64,000 bases of DNA from Xanthomonas fragariae (GCF_017603965.1 NZ_CP071955.1:186001-250000); one strand, 5' to 3'; positions 18,701 to 28,360 are shown, numbered from the stretch's first letter. Numbers and translations are program-made. The notes: generated from the letters alone by a model not told the origin.

Positions 18701-19177
18701 TTACTGGCCGCCGTTGAAATTCCACTGCCGCCAGGCTTCGAACACCATCACCGCCACGGTGTTGGACAGATTGAGGCTGCGGTTGTCGGCGCGCATCGGC
18801 ACACGTAGCCGGTGTTGCGGCGGGAGCGACTCAAGTACCTCAGCCGGCAAGCCGCGCGTTTCCGGGCCGAACAAGAACGCATCGCCATCGGCGAACTGGG
18901 GTGTGTCGTAACGCACCGTGCTACGGGTGCTCAATGCAAACACGCGTTTGGGCGCGATTGCGGCCAGTGCGCTGGGCAGGTCGGCATGCACCTGCAGTGT
19001 TGCGTATTCGTGATAGTCCAGGCCGGCGCGCTTGAGCTGTTTGTCGCTGAGGTCGAAGCCGAGCGGCTCGATCAGGTGCAGGCGCGCGCCGGTATTGGCG
19101 CACAAGCGGATCACATTGCCCGTATTGGGCGGAATTTCGGGCTGAAACAGGATGACATGGAGGACGGGTGCTGACAT
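18701..19177 (-). CDS. trmL: tRNA (cytidine(34)-2'-O)-methyltransferase
   Basis: This 158-residue SPOUT-class enzyme methylates the wobble base of tRNA-Leu. Signature stretches are VLHVILFQPEIPPNTGNVIR, LHLIEPLGFDLSDKQLKRAG, FGPETRGLP and the C-terminal knot RSLNLSNTVAVMVFEAWRQ. Length and motifs fit TrmL. The ATG at 19177 (MSAPVLHVILF) is chosen; the frame extends to 19288 but adds non-homologous sequence. The gene is complete. Confidence 0.9.
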   Translation of the reverse strand: MSAPVLHVILFQPEIPPNTGNVIRLCANTGARLHLIEPLGFDLSDKQLKRAGLDYHEYATLQVHADLPSALAAIAPKRVFALSTRSTVRYDTPQFADGDAFLFGPETRGLPAEVLESLPPQHRLRVPMRADNRSLNLSNTVAVMVFEAWRQWNFNGGQ

Positions 19178-19503
19178 GCGCGCAAGTGTAGCTGCGTGTG
19201 CGCTGATGGCGGCTTTGGCCAGTGCTTCCAGTTCGAACGGTGAGGGCTGCTGCTGCGGCACCGGCAGGTTGACGAAGACCTGGACCACCAGCGCGTTTTG
19301 AAAGGAGCTTTTGCGGCGCGGAAGTGTCCGCGTCCGGACACCCGGACGGGTCGGAGAACGGCGGGCAATGCGGCAGACCGGGTATTGCGGTCGTTCTAGG
19401 CGCAGTTCAGGGCGCTGAATGGGTGTGTTGCAGGTGCAGGCCGGGCCTGATTGCGAACGGACAACTGCGGCACAATCCGGCTTTCCCTCAGGTGTTGTGA
19501 CTT
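19178..19503. other. Intergenic region, trmL to lipoprotein gene
   Basis: These 326 bp between divergent genes carry no convincing ORF or repeat. They must hold the promoters of both genes, but none was resolved by eye. Confidence 0.5.
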
Positions 19504-19827
19504 ATGCGCGTGCTGATGCTGTCTGTTCTGGTTGCCACCACCACCACCGCGGCCTGCACCTGGGTGCCGATCGAACAAAGCGGTAAAAGTGTGCAGGTCC
19601 TGCCCGCAGGTCCTGCGCCAGCTGGATGTCAGCAGCAGGGCGAGGTGGTGGTGACGGTCGAGAGCAAGGTTGGTTTCTACAACCGCAACCCGCTGCGCGT
19701 ACAGGAAGAACTGGAAACGCTGGCACGTAACGAGGCGCCGGGTGCCAATGCCAATGCGGTGCAAGCGCAGGGTGAGCCGGCCGACGGTAGCCAGCGTTTC
19801 AACGCGTTCCGCTGCCCGCCGCGCTGA
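19504..19827 (+). CDS. DUF4156-type lipoprotein
   Basis: This 107-residue protein has a lipoprotein signal peptide with lipobox TTAAC (Cys18). The mature part GCQQQGEVVVTVESKVGFY and LETLARNEAPGANANAV matches the DUF4156 family of small envelope lipoproteins of unknown function. The two Cys in the mature part could pair. It is monocistronic as far as can be seen. Confidence 0.8.
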   Translation: MRVLMLSVLVATTTTAACTWVPIEQSGKSVQVLPAGPAPAGCQQQGEVVVTVESKVGFYNRNPLRVQEELETLARNEAPGANANAVQAQGEPADGSQRFNAFRCPPR

Positions 19828-19927
19828 ACCGTTGGGCTGGCGCGCGTGCCGTAAATTGTAAAGATGCGGTAAAAGCGGCCAGCAGCTAGACTAGCGCCCC
19901 CTCGCCTGACGCCATGGCGCTACTTCG

Positions 19928-20944
19928 ATGCTCTTCCAGAACGTCTCCATCGCGGGACTGGCGCACATTGATGCGCCGCACACGCTGACTTCCAAGGAAA
20001 TCAACGAGCGCCTGCAACCGACCTACGACCGCCTCGGGATCAAGACCGATGTGTTGGGCGATGTTGCCGGTATCCATGCACGGCGCTTGTGGGACCAGGA
20101 TGTCCAGGCATCGGACGCCGCCACCCAGGCCGCGCGCAAGGCATTGCTCGACGCCGGTATCGGCATCGAGAAGATCGGCCTGCTGATCAACACCTCGGTG
20201 AGCCGGGACTACCTGGAGCCGTCCACGGCCTCCATTGTGTCCGGCAACCTGGGCGTGGGCGACTACTGCGTCACCTTCGACGTGGCTAACGCCTGCCTTG
20301 CCTTCATCAGCGGCATGGACATCGCCGCGCGCATGCTGGAACGCGGCGAGATCGACTACGCGCTGGTCGTCGATGGCGAGACCGCCAACCTGGTCTACGA
20401 GAAGACTCTCGAGCGCATGACCTCGCCGGACGTCACCGAGGAAGAGTTCCGTAACGAACTGGCCGCGCTCACGCTGGGCTGCGGTGCCGCCGCCATGGTG
20501 ATGGCGCGCACCGAGCTGGTGCCCGACGCGCCGCGCTACAAGGGTGGCGTGACCCGCTCGGCCACCGAGTGGAACAAGCTGTGCCGGGGCAACCTTGACC
20601 GCATGGTCACCGACACCCGCCTGCTGCTGATCGAGGGCATCAAGCTGGCGCAGAAGACCTTCGTAGCGGCCCGTCAGGTATTGGGCTGGGCGGTGGACGA
20701 GCTGGATCAATTCGTCATCCACCAGGTCAGCCGCCCCCACACCGCCGCGTTCGTGAAATCGTTCGGCATCGACCCGGCCAAGGTCATGACCATCTTCGGC
20801 GAACACGGCAACATCGGCCCGGCGTCGGTGCCGATCGTGTTGAGCAAGCTCAAGGAACTGGGCCGCCTGAAGAAGGGCGACCGGATTGCGCTGCTGGGCA
20901 TTGGCTCGGGGCTGAACTGCTCGATGGCGGAAGTGGTTTGGTGA
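19928..20944 (+). CDS. oleA: OleA, beta-ketoacid-forming thiolase-like enzyme for olefin synthesis
   Basis: This 338-residue enzyme condenses two long-chain acyl-CoAs head-to-head (non-decarboxylative Claisen) to a 2-alkyl-3-ketoacid, the first step of long-chain olefin synthesis. The KAS-III/thiolase fold has Cys123 (VANACLAF), His265 (FVIHQVSRPHT) and the Asn in GEHGNIGPASVP. Glu97 lies in SRDYLEPSTAS, the OleA-specific base. These match the four residues studied in X. campestris OleA when a 20-residue numbering offset is applied. oleB, oleC and oleD follow within 8.5 kb. Confidence 0.92.
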   Translation: MLFQNVSIAGLAHIDAPHTLTSKEINERLQPTYDRLGIKTDVLGDVAGIHARRLWDQDVQASDAATQAARKALLDAGIGIEKIGLLINTSVSRDYLEPSTASIVSGNLGVGDYCVTFDVANACLAFISGMDIAARMLERGEIDYALVVDGETANLVYEKTLERMTSPDVTEEEFRNELAALTLGCGAAAMVMARTELVPDAPRYKGGVTRSATEWNKLCRGNLDRMVTDTRLLLIEGIKLAQKTFVAARQVLGWAVDELDQFVIHQVSRPHTAAFVKSFGIDPAKVMTIFGEHGNIGPASVPIVLSKLKELGRLKKGDRIALLGIGSGLNCSMAEVVW

Positions 20945-21071
20945 AGCGATCAGGGCTATCTCAGGGATGAGATGGCGCCCTGCTTTGGCGGGCCAATGCC
21001 AAAGCGGCAGTTGGTTACGCAAGCCGAGTTGCCGAGGGATAATCTCGTCAAGCATGAGATTTGAGTTTTTT

Positions 21072-21108
21072 CGACATGTCGCAGGCATCATGTCGATTCC
21101 GTCGACAT
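21072..21108 (+). promoter_or_regulatory. Cluster of TCGACAT motifs before fic
   Basis: Just upstream of the fic start lie three copies of a short motif: a perfect palindrome CGACATGTCG (21072-21081), then ATGTCGA (21090-21096) and TCGACAT (21102-21108). Such a cluster could be an operator of a regulator, perhaps the Fic protein's own winged-helix domain. This is inference from motif spacing alone. Confidence 0.4.
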
Positions 21109-21119
21109 GAGCGCATCGC

Positions 21120-22238
21120 ATGGACCCCCCGCGTCCCCATAACGACCTGCCGCCGCTGCCACCTGCAGTGGAGCTTGAAACGCGGGACCTGCTCAAGGCG
21201 TGCATTGAAGCGCATAAGGCGTTGGCATCGTTGCGCCAAGCCACCGGCCATTTGCCGAACCCAGCGGTGTTGATCAACACCATTCCCATCCTGGAAGCGC
21301 AGGCGAGTTCGGAGATCGAGAACATCGTCACCACCACGGATGAGCTGTTTCGTTACGCCGAGCATCAGGACGCGGCCAATCCCGCAACGCGCGAGGCACT
21401 GCGTTATCGCACCGCATTGCAGGAGGGCTTCGTGTCCTTACGTGAGCGACCGCTCTCCACACGTACCGCAGAGATCGTTTGCACGCGTATCAAGAATGTG
21501 CAGATGCAGGTCAGGCGAGTGCCTGGCACTGCCTTGGCCAATCAGCAAACGGGCGAAGTGATTTGCACGCCTCCGGTTGGAGAGGCGGTATTACGCGAAA
21601 AGTTGGCCAATTGGGAGCGCTTTATCCATGACGCGGCTGAGATCGATCCACTGATTCGCATGGCGGTAGCGCACTATCAATTCGAAGCTATCCATCCTTT
21701 CACCGATGGCAACGGGCGTACCGGGCGTGTGCTCAACCTGTTGATGCTCGTCGAACAGGATCTGTTGGACCAGCCTGTGCTGTATCTGTCGCGTTACATC
21801 ATCGAACGCAAAGCGGATTACTACCGCCTGCTGTTGTCTGTCACGCGCGATGGTGCGTGGGCAGATTGGGTCGCCTACATGTTGGATGCAGTGGCCGACA
21901 CCGCCCGCTGGACCGGTTCCAAGATCGACGCCATCCGCCAATTGCATGAGCATGCGTGTGAGTGGATTCGTGCCGAACGCCCGAAAACCTACAGCCGTGA
22001 ACTGGTGGACGTGCTCTTCAGCCAACCCTATTGCCGCATTCAAAACGTAGTGGATGCGGGTATTGCCAAGCGCGAAACTGCGGCGCGTTATCTACGCGAA
22101 CTCGCAGATATCGGTGTGCTGCGCGAACAGCGCATGGGCAAGGAGAAACTGTTCTTGCACCCTGCATATCTGCGCCTGCTGTCCGACAATGATCACGTAG
22201 CACAACGGTATGCATCGCCGCATGGCGGCCAGCACTGA
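21120..22238 (+). CDS. fic: Fic-family protein with autoinhibitory motif (probable AMP-transferase)
   Basis: This 372-residue protein has the complete Fic motif HPFTDGNGRTGR with catalytic His192, so AMP transfer (or another NMP transfer) to target proteins is likely. An inhibitory (S/T)xxxE(G/N) motif lies N-terminally (SSEIEN, Ser63-Glu67-Asn68), as in class II Fic proteins that silence their own active site. The C-terminus (NVVDAGIAKRETAARYLREL) looks like a winged helix that may bind DNA. The gene sits between oleA and oleB, an unusual place for it. Target and trigger are unknown. Confidence 0.88.
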   Translation: MDPPRPHNDLPPLPPAVELETRDLLKACIEAHKALASLRQATGHLPNPAVLINTIPILEAQASSEIENIVTTTDELFRYAEHQDAANPATREALRYRTALQEGFVSLRERPLSTRTAEIVCTRIKNVQMQVRRVPGTALANQQTGEVICTPPVGEAVLREKLANWERFIHDAAEIDPLIRMAVAHYQFEAIHPFTDGNGRTGRVLNLLMLVEQDLLDQPVLYLSRYIIERKADYYRLLLSVTRDGAWADWVAYMLDAVADTARWTGSKIDAIRQLHEHACEWIRAERPKTYSRELVDVLFSQPYCRIQNVVDAGIAKRETAARYLRELADIGVLREQRMGKEKLFLHPAYLRLLSDNDHVAQRYASPHGGQH

Positions 22239-22377
22239 TGCGCAGCGAACAACGCTTCACGCTTGCACTTAATTCTTTGATAGCGCATAGCGATATCCAC
22301 AACGCCCTTCGTGCGCACGCGCCAGGCCAACGCTTGCGCCATGCGGACTCCCTCGAACTGAATCGGATGCGTTCGGC

Positions 22378-23286
22378 ATGATTTACCCCGGCTATCCCTT
22401 CACTCCCAAGCGCCTTGAGGTGCGACCCGGCATTGCGATGTCGTATCTGGACGAAGGTCCGCGCGATGGCGAGGTGGTCGTGATGCTGCATGGCAACCCA
22501 TCGTGGAGTTATCTGTGGCGACATCTGGTGGGTGGCCTGTCCGATCGCTATCGCTGCATCGTGCCCGACCATATCGGCATGGGGCTGTCCGACAAGCCGG
22601 ACGATGCGCCTGACGTGCAGCCGCGTTACGACTACACGCTGCAGTCGCGCGTGGACGATCTGGACACGCTGCTGCGGCATTTGGGCATCAGCGGGCCGAT
22701 CACGCTGGCGGTGCACGATTGGGGCGGCATGATCGGGTTTGGCTGGGCGTTGTCGCATCACGCGCAGGTCAAGCGGCTGGTGATCACCAACACCGCGGCG
22801 TTCCCGTTGCCTGCGGAAAAGCCGATGCCGTGGCAGATCGCGATGGGCCGGCATTGGCGGCCGGGCGAGTGGTTCATCCGCACCTTCAACGCGTTTTCGG
22901 CCGGTGCCTCATGGCTGGGCGTATCGCGGCGGATGCCGGCGGACGTGCGTCGCGCCTACGTAGCGCCGTACAACAACTGGCGCAACCGCATCTCCACCAC
23001 CCGCTTCATGCAGGATATTCCGCTGTCGCCAGCCGACCAGGCCTGGTCATTATTGGAGCGCTCGGCGCAGGCGCTGCCATCGTTCGCCGATCGCCCGGTT
23101 TTCATCGCGTGGGGTCTGCGCGATATCTGCTTCGACAAGCATTTTTTGGCCGGTTTCCGCAAAGCACTGCCGAATGCCGAAGTGACTGCGTTCGAGGATG
23201 CCAATCACTATGTGCTGGAAGACAAGCGCGAGGTGCTGGTGCCGGCGATCCGTGCGTTTCTGGAGCGCAATCCGCTAAAAGGGTAA
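22378..23286 (+). CDS. oleB: OleB, beta-lactone decarboxylase of olefin synthesis
   Basis: This 302-residue alpha/beta-hydrolase is of the haloalkane-dehalogenase type. It converts the cis-beta-lactone made by OleC to the final olefin plus CO2. The oxyanion-hole motif is LHGNPSWSYLWR. The nucleophile Asp114 is in VHDWGGMIGFG, and the catalytic His is in ANHYVLED. Identity is supported by oleA upstream and oleCD downstream. The short membrane-protein ORF starts 6 bp after the stop. Confidence 0.9.
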   Translation: MIYPGYPFTPKRLEVRPGIAMSYLDEGPRDGEVVVMLHGNPSWSYLWRHLVGGLSDRYRCIVPDHIGMGLSDKPDDAPDVQPRYDYTLQSRVDDLDTLLRHLGISGPITLAVHDWGGMIGFGWALSHHAQVKRLVITNTAAFPLPAEKPMPWQIAMGRHWRPGEWFIRTFNAFSAGASWLGVSRRMPADVRRAYVAPYNNWRNRISTTRFMQDIPLSPADQAWSLLERSAQALPSFADRPVFIAWGLRDICFDKHFLAGFRKALPNAEVTAFEDANHYVLEDKREVLVPAIRAFLERNPLKG

Positions 23287-23691
23287 TTTTTCGTGGACGA
23301 CTGGTCGATATTTTTGCCGGAAATTAGTTCTCAGATGATTGTCGTCGCTCTTTCGAGCTTCTTTTTAGGAGCCCTTAGTGGTGCATTTCTTCAGCATCGC
23401 GCTAGAGCCAAACGTGCATCGGAGGCATTCACAAGCGCGTTCATTGAAGCGTTATCAGGCATGTATCCGACACCCTCGAATTGGCCTTCAGATGTCAAAG
23501 CGAGATTACGGGATGTCTATCCAAAGCTGGAGCAGGCCGTCGAGGCATTTCGGCCGCATCTTTCTTGGTGGAGGAGGCGGGCATTTGACCGCGCATGGTT
23601 CATCTACAGGCTTGGAGAGGACGGGCGAGAGATTGATGTCCAGCTCTATCATCAGTACATGGGAATCCAAGAGTCAGGACAAGCCTTCTTA

Positions 23692-24758
23692 GACTCAACT
23701 TCCAAGTGCAACACCCTCATAGCAAGTAAGGTATTCACATGTCAAAAAGCTATCTCCATCTGAGTGCAGAAGAGCGCGCGGTGCTGCAAATCGAAACACG
23801 GCGTGGTCAAAGCTTGCGCTCGATCTCCAGACTTCTGTGCAGAAGCCCATCGACATTGAGCAGGGAGCTGGTCAGGCAGGGCGCCACGAGCTACTGTGCG
23901 GCAGATGCGGCCAGGCGTTACAAAGCGCGGCGTCAGCGCAGTGTTCGGCGGCGTAGGCTGACCCCGGGGACGGATTTGTTCCAGCTGGTGCGTGATCATC
24001 TTGTGCTGTGGCGCTGGTCGCCCCAGCAGATTGCTGCCAAGCTCTTGATCATGCATCCGGATGATTCTGCCCAGCGCGTCAGCCACGAAACCATCTACGC
24101 AACGATCTATGCGCACCCGCGCGGTGGCCTGAAAAAGGAGCTGGTGGAGGCTTTACGCCAGGGCAAGCCTACTCGGGGATTGCGGCGTACGACCGCTGCC
24201 AAACGCACCTGGGTGCCGGAGGAACTACGCATCGTGCACCGGCCCGAAGACGTGCGACAGCGCCTGATTCCAGGTCATTGGGAAGGCGATCTGATCAAGG
24301 GCGCGTTCAATCGTTCCTGCGTTGGCACGTTGGTGGAGCGCAAGACGCGCTTTGTGGTGCTGTGCCGAATGGACGGCTGCACGGCTGCCGATGCGCTGGA
24401 AGGGTTTACCCGCCAGATGAAAAGGCTTCCCGCTTCGATGCGAACGAGCTTGACCTATGATCGCGGGACCGAACTGACGTGTTATGCCGAGCTGATGCAG
24501 GGACTGAACATCAATGTGTGGTTTGCCGATCCACACGCGCCTTGGCAGCGCGGAAGCAACGAAAACACCAATGGCCTACTTCGCCAGTTCTTGCCCAAGG
24601 GTGCGGATCTGTCCACCGTCAGTCAGGAGTACCTCAATCACATCGCATTACTGATGAACACCCGTCCACGCGAGACGTTGGGATGGAAAACGCCGAGCGA
24701 GGCGATGGAGCATGAACTGGCAACTTTCAAATCACGTGTTGCACTTGAATCTTGAGAC
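23692..24758 (+). mobile_element. IS30-family insertion sequence (~1067 bp)
   Basis: The element has one transposase gene and imperfect terminal inverted repeats of about 23 bp. The left end begins GACTCAACTTCCAAGTGCAA; the right end is its imperfect complement ending at 24758. The inner block CAAGTGCAACAC is perfect. Length and single-ORF layout fit IS30. It interrupts the small membrane protein gene after oleB. The exact ends and target duplication are uncertain by a few bases. Confidence 0.82.
23739..24755 (+). CDS. IS30-family transposase
   Basis: This 338-residue transposase is complete. An N-terminal helix-turn-helix (LRSISRLLCRSPSTLSREL) binds the ends. The DDE catalytic domain shows GHWEGDLIKG (first Asp), LTYDRGTEL (second Asp) and the final Glu in PWQRGSNENTNGLLRQFLP, given here as GSNENTNG. 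The intact frame suggests recent arrival. The stop overlaps the right inverted repeat. Confidence 0.92.
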   Translation: MSKSYLHLSAEERAVLQIETRRGQSLRSISRLLCRSPSTLSRELVRQGATSYCAADAARRYKARRQRSVRRRRLTPGTDLFQLVRDHLVLWRWSPQQIAAKLLIMHPDDSAQRVSHETIYATIYAHPRGGLKKELVEALRQGKPTRGLRRTTAAKRTWVPEELRIVHRPEDVRQRLIPGHWEGDLIKGAFNRSCVGTLVERKTRFVVLCRMDGCTAADALEGFTRQMKRLPASMRTSLTYDRGTELTCYAELMQGLNINVWFADPHAPWQRGSNENTNGLLRQFLPKGADLSTVSQEYLNHIALLMNTRPRETLGWKTPSEAMEHELATFKSRVALES

Positions 24759-24847
24759 CACCCTTCATAAATCCTCAAAGAATGCTTCAAAAAAATGTTC
24801 TTCGCCTTCTCGCATTTGCGGAAAAAGCTTGAACCTTCAAAAGCGAA

Positions 24848-25231
24848 CTACAGCGGCGGCAGCGGATTGCGCTGTGCGTCGTCCACCCCGACCCAATCGG
24901 TTTCGGTAAGCGCGTGCAGGCAATGCGCCAATCGCGACTTGTCGCATTGCGCGCTGCGCTTCCCAAACTCCAGCGAGGCCGGCACGGCGGCGCAGGACGA
25001 GGGGCGGCGGTCATGGATGCTGCAGCGGCTGTAGCGGCCGATGTCCGCGTCCAGCGCGATGCACCGCGGCTGCGATTGCGAGGTGCCGCGCATGACGCGC
25101 TCGTGCGTGCGCAGCGCGTCGGTCAGCTCGATCGGCACCCTGCCGCCCAATACGGGGTCGGCTTCGCTCCAGTGGAAACTGACGCGGAAGTAGGCGCAGC
25201 AGGCGCCGCAGGTAAGGCAGGGGTGTGCCAT
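24848..25231 (-). CDS. YkgJ-family cysteine-cluster protein
   Basis: This 127-residue protein carries the CxxCxxCC signature (PCLTCGACCAYF) and two further cysteines (CSIHDRRPSSC). That pattern defines YkgJ-type proteins, thought to bind zinc or an iron-sulfur centre. The role is unknown. ATG 25231 (MAHPCLTCGACC) is chosen; the frame extends to 25579 without family similarity. It is opposite in direction to the ole genes. Confidence 0.8.
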   Translation of the reverse strand: MAHPCLTCGACCAYFRVSFHWSEADPVLGGRVPIELTDALRTHERVMRGTSQSQPRCIALDADIGRYSRCSIHDRRPSSCAAVPASLEFGKRSAQCDKSRLAHCLHALTETDWVGVDDAQRNPLPPL

Positions 25232-25542
25232 GGAATGCCGGGCCTTGCGCGGCGAAACAATGTGGAGAGCGCGGCATTCTGACCGAACCACGGTGCGATA
25301 CAAGTGGCACGGACGCGCGCCGATTAGCGGTTCATCTGCGCAGGTCGGGCAAGCGCATGTACGCGATGGGGAGCGAGTCGCACGTTGTGCAGAGCGTGTC
25401 GCGCTAACGCCGCGCAGCCTCGTTATGGCCGAATGGCGCCGAATCAAAGCGATATCGGGAACGGTGCACTCAATCGCGCGCGTGACTTTTTGAAAGTGGC
25501 GCAAGCGGCCGGCGCCACCGACGCATGGGTGATAATGCGGCA
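25232..25542. other. Intergenic region before oleC
   Basis: These 311 bp contain no convincing gene. The promoters of the leftward YkgJ gene and of oleCD should lie here, but no specific element was identified. Confidence 0.45.
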
Positions 25543-27195
25543 ATGACGACTCTCTGCAATATCGCCGCCACCCTGCCACAGCTGGCGCGCGAGCGCCCCG
25601 ATCAGATCGCCATCCGCTGCCCGGGCCGTCGTGCCGCCAACGGATTCGCTGCCTACGATGTGACCTTGAGCTATGCCGAGCTGGATGCGCGCAGCGATGC
25701 GATCGCCGCCGGATTGACAGTGCACGGCATCGGACGTGGTGCGCGCGCAGTGGTGATGGTGCGGCCGTCGCCGGAGTTCTTCCTGCTGATGTTTGCGTTG
25801 TTCAAAGCCGGTGCGGTGCCCGTGCTGGTGGATCCGGGCATCGACAGGCGCGCGCTCAAGCAATGCCTGGACGAAGCGCAGCCGCAGGCATTTATCGGCA
25901 TTCCACTCGCGCAGCTGGCGCGTCGCTTGTTGCGCTGGGCGCGCTCTGCCAGTCAGATCGTCACCGTCGGTGGCCACTATGGGTGGGGCGGGGTGACCCT
26001 GGCACGCATGGAGCACGATGGCGCAGGCGCCGGCAGCCAGCTGGCCGACACTGGGCCCGACGACATGGCCGCGATCCTATTCACCAGTGGCTCGACCGGT
26101 GTGCCCAAGGGCGTGGTGTATCGGCACCGGCATTTCGTCGGGCAGATCGAATTGCTGCGCAATGCCTTCGACATGCAGCCCGGCGGTGTGGATCTGCCGA
26201 CGTTCCCGCCGTTCGCTTTGTTCGATCCGGCATTGGGGCTGACCTCGGTGATTCCGGACATGGATCCAACCCGCCCGGCTACGGCCGATCCGCGCAAATT
26301 GCACGATGCGATCGATCGCTTCGGGGTGACGCAGTTGTTCGGCTCGCCGGCGTTGATGCGGGTACTGGCCGACTATGGCCAGCCGTTGCCCAACGTGCGT
26401 CTGGCCACCTCGGCCGGTGCGCCGGTGCCACCGGACGTGGTGGCCAAGATCCGCGCGCTGTTGCCGGCAGATGCGCAGTTCTGGACACCGTATGGCGCCA
26501 CCGAGTGTTTGCCGGTGGCAGCGATCGAAGGACGCACGCTGGATGCCACCCGCGCTGCCACCGAGGCAGGTGCGGGCACTTGCGTGGGGCAGGTGGTGCC
26601 GCCGAACGAGGTACGCATCATTGCCATCGACGATGCGGCCATTCCCGACTGGAGCGGCACGCGCGTGCTGGCGGTGGGCGAGGTCGGTGAGATCACCGTC
26701 GCCGGCCCTACCACCACCGATACCTATTTCAACCGCGATGCGGTCACGCGCATCGCCAAGATCCGCGAACGCAGCGCCGATGGCAGCGAACGCATCGTGC
26801 ACCGCATGGGCGATGTCGGCTATTTCGATGCCGATGGGCGGCTATGGTTCTGCGGGCGCAAAACGCACCGCGTGGAAACCGCCACCGGCCCGCTGTACAC
26901 CGAGCAGGTGGAGCCAGTGTTCAACATGCATCCGCAAGTGCGGCGCACCGCGTTAGTTGGAGTGGGCGCGCCCGGACAACAGCTGCCGGTGCTATGCGTG
27001 GAGCTGCAACCGGGCGTGTCCGCATCGGTATTTGCGGAAGTGGAAACTGTGTTGCGCGCACTGGGCGCAGCGCATCGGCACACTGCTGGTATCGGGCGTT
27101 TTTTGCGCCACACCGGCTTTCCTGTGGATATCCGTCACAACGCCAAGATTGGCCGCGAAACGCTGGCGGTCTGGGCGGCGCAGCAGCGTGATTGA
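25543..27195 (+). CDS. oleC: OleC, beta-lactone synthetase
   Basis: This 550-residue member of the acyl-CoA-synthetase (AMP-binding) superfamily uses ATP to close a 2-alkyl-3-hydroxyacid to a beta-lactone. The P-loop-like motif is ILFTSGSTGVPKGVVYRH. Further motifs are FWTPYGATECLP, MGDVGYFDADGRLWFCGR and the C-terminal Lys in HNAKIGRETLAVW. ATG 25543 (MTTLCNIAATLPQLA) is preferred to 25525. oleD starts 90 bp downstream, so oleC and oleD are probably co-transcribed. Confidence 0.9.
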   Translation: MTTLCNIAATLPQLARERPDQIAIRCPGRRAANGFAAYDVTLSYAELDARSDAIAAGLTVHGIGRGARAVVMVRPSPEFFLLMFALFKAGAVPVLVDPGIDRRALKQCLDEAQPQAFIGIPLAQLARRLLRWARSASQIVTVGGHYGWGGVTLARMEHDGAGAGSQLADTGPDDMAAILFTSGSTGVPKGVVYRHRHFVGQIELLRNAFDMQPGGVDLPTFPPFALFDPALGLTSVIPDMDPTRPATADPRKLHDAIDRFGVTQLFGSPALMRVLADYGQPLPNVRLATSAGAPVPPDVVAKIRALLPADAQFWTPYGATECLPVAAIEGRTLDATRAATEAGAGTCVGQVVPPNEVRIIAIDDAAIPDWSGTRVLAVGEVGEITVAGPTTTDTYFNRDAVTRIAKIRERSADGSERIVHRMGDVGYFDADGRLWFCGRKTHRVETATGPLYTEQVEPVFNMHPQVRRTALVGVGAPGQQLPVLCVELQPGVSASVFAEVETVLRALGAAHRHTAGIGRFLRHTGFPVDIRHNAKIGRETLAVWAAQQRD

Positions 27196-27285
27196 TCTGC
27201 TGCTGCAGGCTGCGCATGCATGCGGTCGCGTCGCCAATCTCGGTTGCGCCCGTTATCGTGTGCGTCCTTGCGATGGAGGTGGTGT

Positions 27286-28296
27286 GTGCGAATCCTGGTA
27301 ACCGGCGGTGGCGGCTTTCTCGGCCAGGCGTTGTGCCGCGGACTGCGCGCGCGCGGGCATGAGGTGGTGAGCTTCCAGCGCGGCGATTACCCGATCCTGC
27401 TAAGCCTGGGTGTGGACCAGATTCGTGGCGATCTGGCCGATCCGCAGGCGGTGCTGCATGCCTTCGCCGGTGTCGATGCGGTGTTCCACAATGCCGCCAA
27501 GGCCGGTGCGTGGGGCAGTTACGACAGCTATCACCAGGCCAATGTGGTGGGTACGCAGAACGTGCTCGATGCGTGCCGTGCGAATGGCGTGCAGCGGCTG
27601 ATCTACACCTCTACGCCCAGCGTCACCCACCGTGCCACCCATCCGGTGGAAGGTCTTGGTGCCGACGAAGTGCCATATGGCCAAGACCTGCGCGCGGCGT
27701 ATGCGGCAACCAAGGCGATCGCCGAGCGTGCGGTGCTGGCGGCCAACGATGCGCAGTTGGCGACGGTGGCGTTGCGTCCGCGTTTGATCTGGGGGCCGGG
27801 CGACAATCATCTGTTGCCGCGTCTTGCCGCGCGCGCGCGCGCCGGGCGGCTACGCATGGTGGGCGACGGTAGCAACCTGGTCGACAGCACCTACATCGAC
27901 AACGCTGCGCAAGCGCATTTCGATGCGTTCGAGCATCTTGCACCGGGCGCCGCATGCGCAGGCAAGGCGTACTTCATTTCCAATGGCGAACCGTTGCCGA
28001 TGCGCGAGTTGCTCAATCGCTTGCTCGCTGCGGTGGACACGCCGGCAGTAACGCGCTCGTTGTCGTTCAAGACGGCATATCGCATCGGTGCGGTTTGCGA
28101 AACGTTGTGGCCACTGTTGCGTCTGCCAGGAGAAGTGCCGTTGACGCGTTTTCTGGTGGAACAGCTGTGTACGCCGCATTGGTACAGCATGGAACCGGCA
28201 CGCCGTGACTTCGGCTATGTGCCGCAGATCAGCATCGAAGAGGGGCTGCAACGGCTGCGATCCTCATCTTCCAACCACATCGCCATCACCCGGTAA
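27286..28296 (+). CDS. oleD: OleD, 2-alkyl-3-oxoalkanoate reductase
   Basis: This 336-residue short-chain reductase of the extended epimerase type reduces the OleA product to the hydroxyacid with NADPH. The Rossmann motif [18 protein letters not shown] opens the protein. The catalytic YxxxK is in [12 protein letters not shown], with Ser/Thr in [13 protein letters not shown] 27286 with GGAGG a few bases upstream is chosen; the ORF is open to 27220. This completes oleABCD. Confidence 0.9.
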   Translation: MRILVTGGGGFLGQALCRGLRARGHEVVSFQRGDYPILLSLGVDQIRGDLADPQAVLHAFAGVDAVFHNAAKAGAWGSYDSYHQANVVGTQNVLDACRANGVQRLIYTSTPSVTHRATHPVEGLGADEVPYGQDLRAAYAATKAIAERAVLAANDAQLATVALRPRLIWGPGDNHLLPRLAARARAGRLRMVGDGSNLVDSTYIDNAAQAHFDAFEHLAPGAACAGKAYFISNGEPLPMRELLNRLLAAVDTPAVTRSLSFKTAYRIGAVCETLWPLLRLPGEVPLTRFLVEQLCTPHWYSMEPARRDFGYVPQISIEEGLQRLRSSSSNHIAITR

Positions 28297-28360
28297 AGAC
28301 CGCTGTCTCTTCAAGATACGTCTGCGCCGATTTGGCACCACACCTTCTGGATACCTTGCC

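Larger units (their letters stand above)
23293..24832 (+). pseudogene. Small membrane protein gene split by IS30
   Basis: The first 133 codons (23293-23691) encode an unrecognised protein with one N-terminal helix (MIVVALSSFFLGALSGAFLQ) and a charged region with WWRRRAFDRAWFIYRLGEDG. The frame then runs into the left end of the IS30 element. After the right end an open stretch (24758-24832) encodes PPFINPQRMLQKNVLRLLAF and ends in TGA. That piece fits as the original C-terminal helix. The joined protein would be about 155 residues. Function is unknown. The rejoining is inference. Confidence 0.6.

Noticed and set aside
19886..21337. 483-codon ORF on the minus strand
   Set aside because: Antisense shadow of oleA and the fic 5' end.
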